DNA of 38,273 bases, taken from contig CAJXTI010000037.1 of the NCBI GenBank assembly GCA_913061185.1, positions 1 to 38,273 on the forward strand, given 5' to 3'. The translations under genes and the position numbers were made by a program. Source of the DNA: an uncultured Oceanobacter sp. Its GTDB lineage: Bacteria; Pseudomonadota; Gammaproteobacteria; Pseudomonadales; Oceanobacteraceae. This document shows, one piece after another, positions 17,982 through 25,449 of this stretch (position 1 is its first letter; each line of letters starts with the position of its first letter). The notes beneath the pieces were generated by a model, which saw only the letters and a list, made by a program, of their open reading frames with translations, had not been told where the DNA came from and made no database searches.

Positions 17982-18074
17982 CGCAAATTACACATAAAAA
18001 ACATTTAAAATTCATATAGTTAAAGACAATGTCGGGATTGAAATGATGTAGCGAACACCACGTATGCAAGGCTT

Positions 18075-18090
18075 TGTCGCAGTTACGACA
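18075..18090 (-). promoter_or_regulatory. NifA activator site of the iscA-nifU unit
   Basis: TGTCGCAGTTACGACA is an exact TGT-N10-ACA, 94 nt upstream of the -24/-12 element, the usual distance for a NifA site. The palindromic motif reads the same on both strands. Confidence 0.68.
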
Positions 18091-18167
18091 AGACCTTATG
18101 TTGGGTTTGCACTGCACCACAGTACCCAGTACCTGAACTCTGTCTCCGCCATGCCAAGACCCTCGCC

Positions 18168-18590
18168 AGAGACTCTGTCGCAACAGATAACCCCGGTAGA
18201 TTTTCCTGACCAATGGTGTTGAATACGTAGCCGTTTGATGGGTTGTCGCGATGTTGTCAGGCCTGGTTTTGTTCTCAAGCCATGGTGCAAGACGACCTGC
18301 CAATAACATTGGAGATAACGGCGATAATGATGGCGATCACGATGACGTGGACAAACAGACTGCACCGCTGCAGACAAACCGGGAGTGATTCCCGGTGACA
18401 CGGTTGAGTGAGGAGTAGCGAGTGGTTTGATGAATATATCGCGGTGTCGTCAGGCCAGGTTTTATTCCCAAATTCGGGGGCAAGGCGCACCGCGTTGACA
18501 ATAGCGTGGGGAGACAGGATTCGCCGCTGCAGGCAACCACAGCAGATTGTCCCGACGGGTGCCGTTGAAGCGGTCGACTTGTTTGTTGTC
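18168..18590 (-). repeat. degenerate tandem repeats, about 160-190 nt period, no gene
   Basis: Two full copies and part of a third. Copy 1 is about 18168-18360, copy 2 about 18361-18520, and copy 3 starts at about 18521 and runs to the end of the unknown nif gene. The clearest shared block is 18249-18274 against 18442-18467 (22 of 26 identical; core GTCAGGCC-GGTTTT-TTC). GTTTGATG (18233, 18425) and CCGCTGCAG (18365, 18524) also recur. No copy has a good reading frame. With the promoter region at 17966-18090 it fills the 702-nt gap 17889-18590. Confidence 0.62.
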
Positions 18591-18995
18591 TCAGGGTACC
18601 GGAATCAGCCGCAACTCCGTCTTGATCGCACCTGGCTGGCCCCAGCCAGTCACCGCTTCAATAAACCAGGCTGGTTTGTGTGGATGCACACACAGCACAT
18701 CGTATTCGGCAAACAACTGGCTACCAGGCCGTAACTGCATGGTTCCCTGATTCATGCCCAGCGGCGTTTTCCAATAACACTGCAGCGATTCGGTCTGATC
18801 AAATGGATCGATACGAACCTCAGCGGCATCAAAGGCATCCAGAATGCCCGAACATTGTTCCTTCAAGCCAATCTTGGCCAGCTCCGCCAGCAATGCCTGC
18901 TGCATGGCGGCAATACGGTCGGCCTCCTCGGCCAGCCGTTCCGCCACCACCCCGGTGATCGTCCCGGGGCTTTTCTTGCTTGCCATCAGGCTCAT
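18591..18995 (-). CDS. unknown nif-cluster protein
   Basis: A 134-residue protein that I do not recognise. The N-terminal half is probably one or two helices (VVAERLAEEADRIAAMQQAL...LAELAKIGL). The C-terminal half looks beta-rich (YWKTPLGMNQGTMQLRPGSQ, LFAEYDVLCVHPHKPAWFIE, AVTGWGQPG) and ends LRLIPVP. There is no membrane segment or metal motif; only two cysteines. The ATG at 18995 overlaps the ferredoxin stop (ATGA) with GAGGTG just upstream, so it is translationally coupled to the [2Fe-2S] ferredoxin and is probably a nif accessory protein. It is the last gene of the nifE unit; its end runs into degenerate repeats. Confidence 0.85.
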   Translation of the reverse strand: MSLMASKKSPGTITGVVAERLAEEADRIAAMQQALLAELAKIGLKEQCSGILDAFDAAEVRIDPFDQTESLQCYWKTPLGMNQGTMQLRPGSQLFAEYDVLCVHPHKPAWFIEAVTGWGQPGAIKTELRLIPVP

Positions 18996-19318
18996 TGCCA
19001 CACCTCGTCCGGAGCCACCTTGTCGAGCCAGGGTTCCCCGGCAACCAGATGCTGATCAATGATCTGATCAACATCTGCTGGCGTGATCTGCATATACAGC
19101 GTACCACCAGGGTACACCAGCACATTGGCTCCAGCCCGACATGGCCCCAGGCAACCGGTAGCCACCAGCGACACTTTATTGAACAGTCCCTTGGCGATCA
19201 GTCGTTCGGAAAAGGCCTGCATCATCGGGCCTGCGCCCTTTTCACCACAGCTGGATCGAGGGTGCCCCGCCGGGCGCTGCTGGCTGCAAACAAATACGTG
19301 GAATTCCGGTTTTGGCAT
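18992..19318 (-). CDS. thioredoxin-like [2Fe-2S] ferredoxin
   Basis: A 108-residue ferredoxin of the thioredoxin-fold [2Fe-2S] family, related to clostridial [2Fe-2S] ferredoxin and Azotobacter FeSI (Shethna protein I). Cluster ligands are C11, C24, C56 and C60 (FVCSQQRPAGHPRSSCGEKG and ATGCLGPCRAG). It is probably an electron carrier or assembly partner for nitrogenase. It starts 5 nt after fdxB and overlaps the next gene by 4 nt. Confidence 0.92.
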   Translation of the reverse strand: MPKPEFHVFVCSQQRPAGHPRSSCGEKGAGPMMQAFSERLIAKGLFNKVSLVATGCLGPCRAGANVLVYPGGTLYMQITPADVDQIIDQHLVAGEPWLDKVAPDEVWQ

Positions 19319-19323
19319 GGTGG

Positions 19324-19626
19324 TTACCCCGCTAGCGGTTCATGTGTGTGACAATTTTTGGGACAAACACGAGCGCAGGAGACACAACCAATGCAGTCAT
19401 CAGCATTGGCGATGGTCATCACCTTCATCTCGTCGTCATCATCGTAAAAGTCATCGTCGTCTTCAGCATCAACCACATCAGCGCGGTCAACGAGGTCGAA
19501 GACATCGCGCGGGCATACCTTGTAGCAACGGCCACAGCCGATGCAGGTCATCGGGTTCAGTGCGGTAACAAATTCGGGCGTCCACTCTTCACCGCCCCGT
19601 GTGCGGCCAACGATGGTGTCAGTCAT
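19324..19626 (-). CDS. fdxB: nif-specific ferredoxin III (2 x [4Fe-4S])
   Basis: A 100-residue ferredoxin with two complete cluster motifs: C28, C31, C34, C38 ([12 protein letters not shown]) and C78, C81, C84, C88 ([12 protein letters not shown]), plus an extra C92. Between them is an acidic stretch ([15 protein letters not shown]), as in other nif-type FdxB proteins. It probably donates electrons to nitrogenase or to cofactor assembly. GAGGAGA precedes the ATG. It is in the nifE unit between the DUF683 gene and the [2Fe-2S] ferredoxin. Confidence 0.94.
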   Translation of the reverse strand: MTDTIVGRTRGGEEWTPEFVTALNPMTCIGCGRCYKVCPRDVFDLVDRADVVDAEDDDDFYDDDDEMKVMTIANADDCIGCVSCARVCPKNCHTHEPLAG

Positions 19627-19814
19627 GGCCGATCTCCTCTGGTTAATGGCTAATCACGGTTGTTTGTTCTTTTTTCGACGCCCCTGAGGTACGCCTCTGC
19701 AAACATGTGCGACAAACACATGCTTCAATCCTGCTACCGACAAGGTTCAGGCTCTCTGGCCCGTTAAACTCGCGGATGATTCTGGTTCTGGGTACGTCCG
19801 CAACACATTCGTGT

Positions 19815-20027
19815 TTATGCGGTTTCTGCAACCTCGTCATACGCCGCCTGGGCTGCCTTCCAGGCTTCGCAGGCAGCAATTGCTTCCTGAGCCAGGGCGG
19901 GCAATGTCTCGTACTCAGTCCAGTAAGTATCTTCAACCACGTCATGGATTTTTGATGCAATTTCGGTGGCGATACGTTTTTGGGTACTGGCGGCTTTTTT
20001 CAGCGCCTTGATTTCTTCGGGAGTCAT
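19815..20027 (-). CDS. DUF683 (CCE_0567-type) nif-associated small metalloprotein
   Basis: A 70-residue helical hairpin protein (MTPEEIKALKKAASTQKRIA, then IHDVVEDTYWTEYETLPALA and an Ala-rich last helix). The family sits next to nifX/DUF269 in most diazotrophs; one member has been reported to bind metal. The start at 20027 has a strong GGAGG 7 nt upstream; an in-frame start at 20084 would lack this. It lies 74 nt after the DUF269 gene. Confidence 0.9.
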   Translation of the reverse strand: MTPEEIKALKKAASTQKRIATEIASKIHDVVEDTYWTEYETLPALAQEAIAACEAWKAAQAAYDEVAETA

Positions 20028-20101
20028 GGATTGTCCTCCGTTAATAAAATGCTTAAATAAAGTGCTTATGTTAGGCCACGGCATGCCATGGCCTTGATGG
20101 C

Positions 20102-20569
20102 TTACATTTCGGCAACAACCCGGTGATCATTGATCAGGGCTACTGCCTTACTGCTGACTTTTTCTATTTCTTCAATCATTTTTTCGAGCGAATCAAACCC
20201 GAAGCGGTGCACATCACGCAGGACTTTATCCAGCACCACCAGTTTGCCAACGATAATCATGGCGCGGCCGAAACCCTCGTGCGTAATGTTGATGACAGGC
20301 ACTGCCATCAGTCCGGATTCTTTTTCAATGGTGGTGGACAGGGCGTTGTAGTACGCCTTGATCCGCGCCACAGTGGTCTCATCCGGGTCGCCTACCACCG
20401 GAATTTCACGACGACGAGCTTTGGTCAGGATCATCGGATCCAGCACCTTGTCGTCACTCCAGGTGTCGTAGGTGCCATAGCTGTCCATGGCGCGTAATTG
20501 CACCACAACCTGGCGAACCAGCGGGTTGGCAAGCTGGGCGTTGTCCGCATCAATGACGGTGTCGTTCAT
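20102..20569 (-). CDS. NifX-associated nitrogen fixation protein (DUF269)
   Basis: A 155-residue protein of the DUF269/NifX-associated family (TLANPLVRQVVVQLRAMDSY-like N-terminus, YGTYDTWSDDKVLDPMILTK, GFGRAMIIVGKLVVLDKVLR). It is nearly always found directly after nifX; its role is unproven but is thought to be in FeMo-cofactor handling. It starts 36 nt after nifX in the same transcript. Confidence 0.93.
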   Translation of the reverse strand: MNDTVIDADNAQLANPLVRQVVVQLRAMDSYGTYDTWSDDKVLDPMILTKARRREIPVVGDPDETTVARIKAYYNALSTTIEKESGLMAVPVINITHEGFGRAMIIVGKLVVLDKVLRDVHRFGFDSLEKMIEEIEKVSSKAVALINDHRVVAEM

Positions 20570-20605
20570 GGTATTTCTCCTGAGGATGTAGTGGTGGCGG
20601 GCGAA

Positions 20606-21082
20606 TTATTCGCTCCAGCCTTCCGATTCCATGGCGTCAAAACGAGTAGGATTAACGACGAGTTGACTGCGAATAGCCTTCGCTAACCAGGCCGATGGCC
20701 CTTCTCGCAGTTCCTGTTGCAAACTGGCAATCATCTCGCTGATCTCGGTGCCATCACTGACCTTGACCGGCTGGGTGCCCTGAGCGAGTAACTGTCGAAC
20801 TGCCGAGGCACCGCAAGCTCGGCAATACACGGCAACACAACCGCTGAGCAGCTCAAGCTTCTCGGCCAGTTTGTCTTCGTTACCATCCTGCTTGAGGTCG
20901 CCAAATTCACTGACGGCGAGTAAATAGGCGTTATCAATATTGACGCCGTAAATAGAAAATGAATGAGCTGAGCCAAAGTGCTGATCAACTTCCACCTGAT
21001 TTGACGTCGCAAAAGCGACTTTCAGCAAGGTGTTGTCGTCATCGTTGTCGTCCAACACTTCCAACTTGCGAGTAATACTCAT
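20606..21082 (-). CDS. nifX: FeMo-cofactor carrier NifX
   Basis: A 158-residue protein of the NifX/NifB-C/NafY family, with VAFATSNQVEVDQHFGSAHS (conserved DxHFG), SFSIYGVN and YCRACGASAVRQLLAQGTQP. NifX binds NifB-co and the VK-cluster during transfer to NifEN. It is 28 nt after nifN, with GAGAGGA upstream of its ATG. Confidence 0.94.
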   Translation of the reverse strand: MSITRKLEVLDDNDDDNTLLKVAFATSNQVEVDQHFGSAHSFSIYGVNIDNAYLLAVSEFGDLKQDGNEDKLAEKLELLSGCVAVYCRACGASAVRQLLAQGTQPVKVSDGTEISEMIASLQQELREGPSAWLAKAIRSQLVVNPTRFDAMESEGWSE

Positions 21083-21110
21083 GAGTGTGTCCTCTCTACA
21101 AATTGCTGAC

Positions 21111-22547
21111 TCAGTGAGCCGAGGCGTCGCTGGGGCGGAATCCGGCTTTCACGCCATCTGTCTTCTGCGAATAACAGGAATAATAGGGCTCCAGTTCGTG
21201 GTGTTGGCTTAACACAATATTGGCCAGATCAAACAGCGCCTGACTGGTACCGCGATAACCAAACCAGCAGCGCTGGAAACCACCAACCACGTCGTATTGG
21301 GGAAAACCGATACGGAACAGCGGAATACCCAGCCGCTCGGCACTTTCGACACCATGACTGTTGGTCAGCAGAATCTGCGCATCTTCTGCCGCAGCCACGG
21401 CTTCCAGGTCTTCGAGATCACCGATCTGTAACTGAACGCCTGACAGTGTCTTCAGTGCTGGCCCTTGCGTTGGCACCACCGCAGCCACCACTTCGGCTCC
21501 CATGCCCTGTAACAGCCGGGTAAAAGCGGCCAGCATATCCGGATCCGAAGCAATGGCGACGCGTGTCAGCCCGATCATAAAATGGGTATCCAGCATCGCG
21601 TCTTGCAGCTGTTTACGCTGACGAATCCAGCGGTTGGGCACTGGCTGACCGCTTAACTGCGACAGGGTATGAAACCATTGGTCGACAGCATCCAGTCCCA
21701 TCAAATGGCCAAAGCAATGTGTCGGTACCGTCGTGTGTTTTTCCAGCCACTGACCGCAATTGTGCAGGCTTTCACCCACAGCCAGCGTCGCCAGGCTTTC
21801 ACCGGCAGTGGCGATGTCAGCAACACTGACACCACCAGTGGTGACCGGACTGAAGGGTTCATCAGACAGATGTCCATCCAGAGAACCGGACAAATCAGGT
21901 ATCAGCAGCGGCCGCAAGCCAAAGCTCTCGATACTTTCGGCAACAAACTCCAGGTCGGTCGGAGACAGATTGGCACCACAAAGTACATTTACCTGTTTGT
22001 GACGCAGACCGGCACGGGGGTTGTCTGCTTCGGCCGCAGGCACCAGGGTTTGCAGCAAGCCTTTTACCGCGATAGCAAAACCGCTTTCAAAAGAACCACT
22101 GAAATCTGGCGTATTCACTGCCATCACCGCAGTGCTGACAAACTGCGGATACTGACGTCGAAACTCGCCCACCGCACGTTTGATATCGGCTCCCTGGGTT
22201 TCTGCCAGACCGGTGGTCACCAGACCAATTAACGCCGGTGCACTTTTTTCACAGATCACTTTCAGCGCTTCAACAATATTGCCATCCGCCCCCATCACCG
22301 AGCTGACTTGATCCATCGCGGTGGTTTGCAACGGCACCGGCTCGCGAAAATGACGCACAAAAAATACTTTGGCGAAGGCGGTGCAGCCTTGCGAGCCATG
22401 CATCAAAGGCACTGCTCGGGCGACCCCCAATACGGCCAGCGCTCCGCCTATGGTCTGACTGGTTTTTAACGGGCTGACCGACAGCGCTTTTTTGCGCTTC
22501 TTGATCACTTCGGTCTTGCCCGGTTCCATATTGACAACGTTATTCAT
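21111..22547 (-). CDS. nifN: nitrogenase cofactor scaffold subunit NifN
   Basis: A 478-residue beta-like subunit of the NifEN complex on which FeMo-cofactor is matured. Recognised by [40 protein letters not shown] (cluster Cys), [18 protein letters not shown] and [16 protein letters not shown] chose the ATG at 22547, 10 nt after the nifE stop, with AAGGGG upstream. A longer form beginning at 22646 would overlap nifE by about 90 nt and has no conserved residues there. Confidence 0.95.
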   Translation of the reverse strand: MNNVVNMEPGKTEVIKKRKKALSVSPLKTSQTIGGALAVLGVARAVPLMHGSQGCTAFAKVFFVRHFREPVPLQTTAMDQVSSVMGADGNIVEALKVICEKSAPALIGLVTTGLAETQGADIKRAVGEFRRQYPQFVSTAVMAVNTPDFSGSFESGFAIAVKGLLQTLVPAAEADNPRAGLRHKQVNVLCGANLSPTDLEFVAESIESFGLRPLLIPDLSGSLDGHLSDEPFSPVTTGGVSVADIATAGESLATLAVGESLHNCGQWLEKHTTVPTHCFGHLMGLDAVDQWFHTLSQLSGQPVPNRWIRQRKQLQDAMLDTHFMIGLTRVAIASDPDMLAAFTRLLQGMGAEVVAAVVPTQGPALKTLSGVQLQIGDLEDLEAVAAAEDAQILLTNSHGVESAERLGIPLFRIGFPQYDVVGGFQRCWFGYRGTSQALFDLANIVLSQHHELEPYYSCYSQKTDGVKAGFRPSDASAH

Positions 22548-22557
22548 ATTCTGCCCC

Positions 22558-23970
22558 TTATCCCTGTGCTGACAACAGATCGCCCTGGCGGGCGGGGGTT
22601 TCCCAAGGTGCCGAGCGACGTACGGCTTCCCATACCGGGCTTTCAATGGTCAGTGACAACTGCCGTACCAGCTCCAGCATGCCGTCGTAACCGGCATAAC
22701 CAAATTCACGCTCCTGGTTAATATCCAGAAATGGAATACGGGCTTTCAGGGCGGTATACATATTGCGACCACCGGCAATGAGGATATCGGCTTGATAATC
22801 CTTGACGGTTTGCAGCAGGGCTTTGGGGCTGCCTTCATCCAGCATCTTGACGTCATCACCCATCAGTTCACGAATACGGGCCTTGTCTTCTTCAGTCGAC
22901 TTTTTGGTGCCGGTGGCAACCACTTTCATACCAAGATCCTGCAGTGCAGAAATCACCGACCAGGACTTTACTCCGCCGGTATAAAGAAGTACTCGCTTAC
23001 CGGCCAACCGCTTACGCCATGGTTCCAGCTCTTCACGAATACGTTTCTCTTCCCGTTCGATCAGGGCTTCGGTGCGCTGGGTCAGGTCGTCATCACCAAT
23101 AAAACGGGCAAAATCCCGCAACGCTTGCGAGGTATCGGTAATGCCGTAAAAGCTGCCTTCAAACCAGGGCGTGCCAAAACGATCCTGCAGCTTGCGCGCG
23201 ACGTTCAGCATCGCCTTGGAACACACCATCATGTTCACTTCAGCATGATGCATGGTTTGCACTTCGTGGAACCGGGCATCACCTGACAGTGTGCAAAGCA
23301 CCCGGATACCCAGTTCATCCAGCAGGGGTAATACGTACCAGAATTCGCCAGCAATGTTGTATTCGCCAACCAGATTCACGTCATGCACCTTGATGCCAGG
23401 GCGTTGTACCGACTCAGGTAACGGCTCGGGGTCACGATGCCCGACCACGTACTTGACCATGGCTTCACCCGCGATGCGGTTGCCAAGATTTTTGGTGCCG
23501 TAAAAACCAGCGGCATCGACCGGCACGACCGGCACTCCCCAGCGCGCTTCAGCGGCTTTGCAAATAGCATCAACATCATCACCCACCAGTGCCGGAACAC
23601 AGGTGTTGTAAACAAAGACCGCTGGCGGGTTGTAGTCTTCTACCGCTTGTTTGATGGAATGAAACAGGCGCTTCTCGCCACGTCCCATCACCACATCCTG
23701 TTCTGTCAGGTCAGTGGTCATGCCAATGCGATACAAGGTCGGGCCACTGGAACGGGTACCCCGGTTATCCCAGGAGCTGCCCGCACACGCGATCGGGCCA
23801 TGCACGATATGGGCAACATCAGCGATAGGCAGCAAGGCAATCTGGGCACCATCAAACGCACAGCCGCCGTCGGTGGCACCAGGCGTCGGCTTGGCACAAC
23901 CGGACTTTTCCTTTTTGTTGTGCTCACAGGCTGGCTCGTCCATCAACTCGGCGATGTCTTTGGCTTTCAT
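22558..23970 (-). CDS. nifE: nitrogenase cofactor scaffold subunit NifE
   Basis: A 470-residue alpha-like subunit of NifEN. Conserved cysteines fall at the Azotobacter positions C37 ([12 protein letters not shown]), C62 ([14 protein letters not shown]), C124 ([12 protein letters not shown]) and C250 (MMVCSKAM). It is the first gene of an operon nifE-nifN-nifX-DUF269-DUF683-fdxB-ferredoxin-unknown. nifHDK do not precede it, unlike in Azotobacter; upstream are its own sigma54 promoter and a NifA site. Confidence 0.97.
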   Translation of the reverse strand: MKAKDIAELMDEPACEHNKKEKSGCAKPTPGATDGGCAFDGAQIALLPIADVAHIVHGPIACAGSSWDNRGTRSSGPTLYRIGMTTDLTEQDVVMGRGEKRLFHSIKQAVEDYNPPAVFVYNTCVPALVGDDVDAICKAAEARWGVPVVPVDAAGFYGTKNLGNRIAGEAMVKYVVGHRDPEPLPESVQRPGIKVHDVNLVGEYNIAGEFWYVLPLLDELGIRVLCTLSGDARFHEVQTMHHAEVNMMVCSKAMLNVARKLQDRFGTPWFEGSFYGITDTSQALRDFARFIGDDDLTQRTEALIEREEKRIREELEPWRKRLAGKRVLLYTGGVKSWSVISALQDLGMKVVATGTKKSTEEDKARIRELMGDDVKMLDEGSPKALLQTVKDYQADILIAGGRNMYTALKARIPFLDINQEREFGYAGYDGMLELVRQLSLTIESPVWEAVRRSAPWETPARQGDLLSAQG

Positions 23971-24021
23971 GCTCTGCCCTCTCTGCGAAATTCGGTGTCT
24001 GAAAAACTCTGAAAGACAAGG

Positions 24022-24037
24022 TGCAAACCAGGGGCCA
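24022..24037 (-). promoter_or_regulatory. sigma54 promoter of nifE
   Basis: Minus strand TGGCCCCTGGTTTGCA matches TGGCAC-N5-TTGCA with one mismatch; GG and GC are 10 nt apart. It ends 52 nt upstream of the nifE ATG. Confidence 0.83.
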
Positions 24038-24081
24038 GCATGTAACCAATTGATTTAATTAAATTTTCAACCAAAAAACCG

Positions 24082-24097
24082 TGTAGTAAACACGACA
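24082..24097 (-). promoter_or_regulatory. NifA activator site of nifE
   Basis: TGTAGTAAACACGACA is an exact TGT-N10-ACA, 44 nt upstream of the -24 box. This is closer than usual but workable. Confidence 0.6.
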
Positions 24098-24321
24098 AGA
24101 CAAAACGATTGGAGGGGATATGACAATGGCGGGATTGTGACCAGAGACGCTGCCGGGAGCAGGAGCACGCACGTTGTGAGCATACTCCGGCAACAATCGA
24201 CACAAGCAGGAAACGCTGGAGAAAAAGAGAGTTATAGCGATGATTGACTGGCTTCAACCGCCCGAGCCGGGCAGATTACGATCCGTAGTTGAAGTGCCAT
24301 TGGGATATTACGCAGTGCAAT

Positions 24322-24354
24322 AAAAAAAGCGGTAGCGAATATGTTCGCTACCGC
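24322..24354 (-). terminator. strong intrinsic terminator of the MvaT-like gene
   Basis: GCGGTAGCGAA (24329-24339) pairs perfectly with TTCGCTACCGC (24344-24354), loop 4 nt. On the minus strand it is followed by TTTTTTTATT. It lies 7 nt after the stop and insulates nifE from this gene. Confidence 0.93.
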
Positions 24355-24360
24355 CTTATA

Positions 24361-24849
24361 TCAGGATTCTTTCCAGGTTTTTACGGTATCCATACCGAAT
24401 TCGGCAATCCACTGATCCAGCTGACGAGGATTACGTTTGATTTTGTCAACGCTCTCGTTCGTGTTCGGATTACGATAAGTACCGACTTCCAGCTTGGGTT
24501 TTGGCTGCACGATTTTCTTTTCACGCTTGCCACTACGCACTCCTGCCCGCTCAAAATGCTTGCGCAAGCTATTGTAGATAGGTAATGGCGATTCTTGCCG
24601 GGACATTTCCAGAACCCAATTCTCGATTTGCTCGGAACGGGATACATATAGTTCAGACTCAGACAAATTATTCTGTTCGCACAGGCGTTTGATCTCTACG
24701 TCAAACTCTTCCAGTCCCTTGAGCTTTTTCTCATGTTCCTTTTTCATCTGTTCGAGCTCAACAATTTTTTGTTGATGCTGCTGAATCCGCTTATCGATAT
24801 CGTTATCCAGAATGCTCACTTTCACCTCTGCGACAGTATGTAAACACAT
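24361..24849 (-). CDS. MvaT/H-NS-family nucleoid protein
   Basis: A 162-residue protein with an N-terminal coiled coil (KRIQQHQQKIVELEQMKKEH...EKKLKGLEEFDVEIKRL), a middle linker rich in Lys, and a C-terminal domain GTYRNPNTNESVDKIKRNPR followed by LDQWIAEFG. That C-terminus matches the AT-hook-like DNA-binding module of MvaT/MvaU proteins (YRNPxT...WxxxxG). Such proteins silence AT-rich, horizontally acquired DNA. It is longer than usual MvaT (about 120-125). The ATG at 24849 has CGAGG upstream; a longer frame to 24906 is less likely. It has a possible -10 TATACT at 24936-24941 and its own terminator. Confidence 0.78.
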   Translation of the reverse strand: MCLHTVAEVKVSILDNDIDKRIQQHQQKIVELEQMKKEHEKKLKGLEEFDVEIKRLCEQNNLSESELYVSRSEQIENWVLEMSRQESPLPIYNSLRKHFERAGVRSGKREKKIVQPKPKLEVGTYRNPNTNESVDKIKRNPRQLDQWIAEFGMDTVKTWKES

Positions 24850-25100
24850 AGAAACCTCGACCAGCATGATCCGGAAACTAAAAATCCGGTGCAACACACG
24901 GTACATTCTATGTATTCGGGTTAATGTTAACGCAAGTATAGACCTGCTTTTAGAAGAACACTACACAGAATACCCGGCAAGAGATTCTATTTAATCCGAA
25001 TAAGTACAATATTTATTTATTAGCGGATCCCGAGAAAAATACCAAATGATTTTATCGACAGTCAGAAAGTTCCGCTAAAACTCCCTCACAATTCAGTAGA

Positions 25101-25116
25101 TGTGATCTGCGGCACA
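25101..25116 (+). promoter_or_regulatory. possible CRP/Vfr-type site upstream of feoA
   Basis: TGTGATCTGCGGCACA matches TGTGA-N6-TCACA at 9 of 10 positions. It lies 112 nt before the feoA start. Chance occurrence cannot be excluded. Confidence 0.4.
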
Positions 25117-25119
25117 TCC

Positions 25120-25145
25120 GCAAACAAGGCAAACAAGGCAAACAG
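25120..25145 (+). repeat. short tandem repeat, 9-nt unit
   Basis: GCAAACAAG occurs twice in tandem followed by a partial third copy GCAAACAG, just upstream of the Fur box. Confidence 0.85.
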
Positions 25146-25156
25146 CACTTGCCCAT

Positions 25157-25175
25157 CCAAATGATAAACATTATC
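25157..25175 (+). promoter_or_regulatory. Fur box of feoAB
   Basis: The 19-mer containing AATGATAAACATTATC agrees with GATAATGATAATCATTATC at 15 of 19 positions, 38 nt upstream of feoA. It predicts iron repression of feoAB. Confidence 0.78.
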
Positions 25176-25212
25176 ATTTTTTCCCTTGAGCTTCGTTCGG
25201 ACTGAAAATTCT

Positions 25213-25449
25213 ATGACCATGACACTGGATCAGGCACGTATTGGTGAGCATGTACGGGTAACCGGATTTGCCGCTACGGAAGCCCAGTTCCGCCGCAAGC
25301 TCCTGGCACTGGGCGTTGTACCGGGTGCAGAAATTGAAATCCGTCGCGTCGCCCCCCTTGGCGATCCTATTCAGATCCAGCTACGTGGAACCTCGGTGAG
25401 CCTGCGCAAACAGGAAGCCACCATCCTGCTGGTGGAGAGTATTACGTGA
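25213..25449 (+). CDS. feoA: ferrous iron transport accessory protein FeoA
   Basis: A 78-residue SH3-like FeoA (LDQARIGEHVRVTGFAATEA, LALGVVPGAEIEIRRVAPLG, VSLRKQEATILLV). It works with FeoB in Fe(II) uptake. Starts at 25213 or 25219 are both possible; neither has a strong ribosome-binding site. An upstream TTG at 25186 is less likely. Its stop overlaps the feoB start by 4 nt. Confidence 0.92.
   Translation: MTMTLDQARIGEHVRVTGFAATEAQFRRKLLALGVVPGAEIEIRRVAPLGDPIQIQLRGTSVSLRKQEATILLVESIT

Larger units (their letters stand above)
23971..24360. other. nifE control region
   Basis: 390 nt without a gene. It holds the nifE -24/-12 promoter (24022-24037), a NifA site (24082-24097) and the terminator of the MvaT-like gene (24322-24354). 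Nothing else is recognisable. Confidence 0.75.
24850..25212. other. divergent control region between the mvaT-like gene and feoA
   Basis: 363 nt, AT-rich. It contains a -10-like TATACT for the minus-strand gene (24936-24941), a CRP-like site (25101-25116), a 9-nt tandem repeat (25120-25145) and a Fur box (25157-25175). No gene is seen. Confidence 0.7.

Noticed and set aside
18275..18540. Two overlapping minus-strand ORFs in the repeat region after the unknown nif gene
   Set aside because: They overlap in different frames, have no ribosome-binding site and only reflect the degenerate tandem repeats.
19324..19626. Acidic [15 protein letters not shown] insertion in fdxB as a novelty
   Set aside because: Comparable acidic linkers occur in other nif-type FdxB ferredoxins, so it is probably normal for the family.
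19690..19720. A possible sigma54 promoter before fdxB
   Set aside because: The minus-strand sequence TCGCACATGTTTGCA lacks the invariant GG and has a spacer one base too short.
24921..24932. GTTAATGTTAAC palindrome near the mvaT-like gene
   Set aside because: A short AT-rich palindrome next to a -10 sequence; too small to support an operator without other copies.
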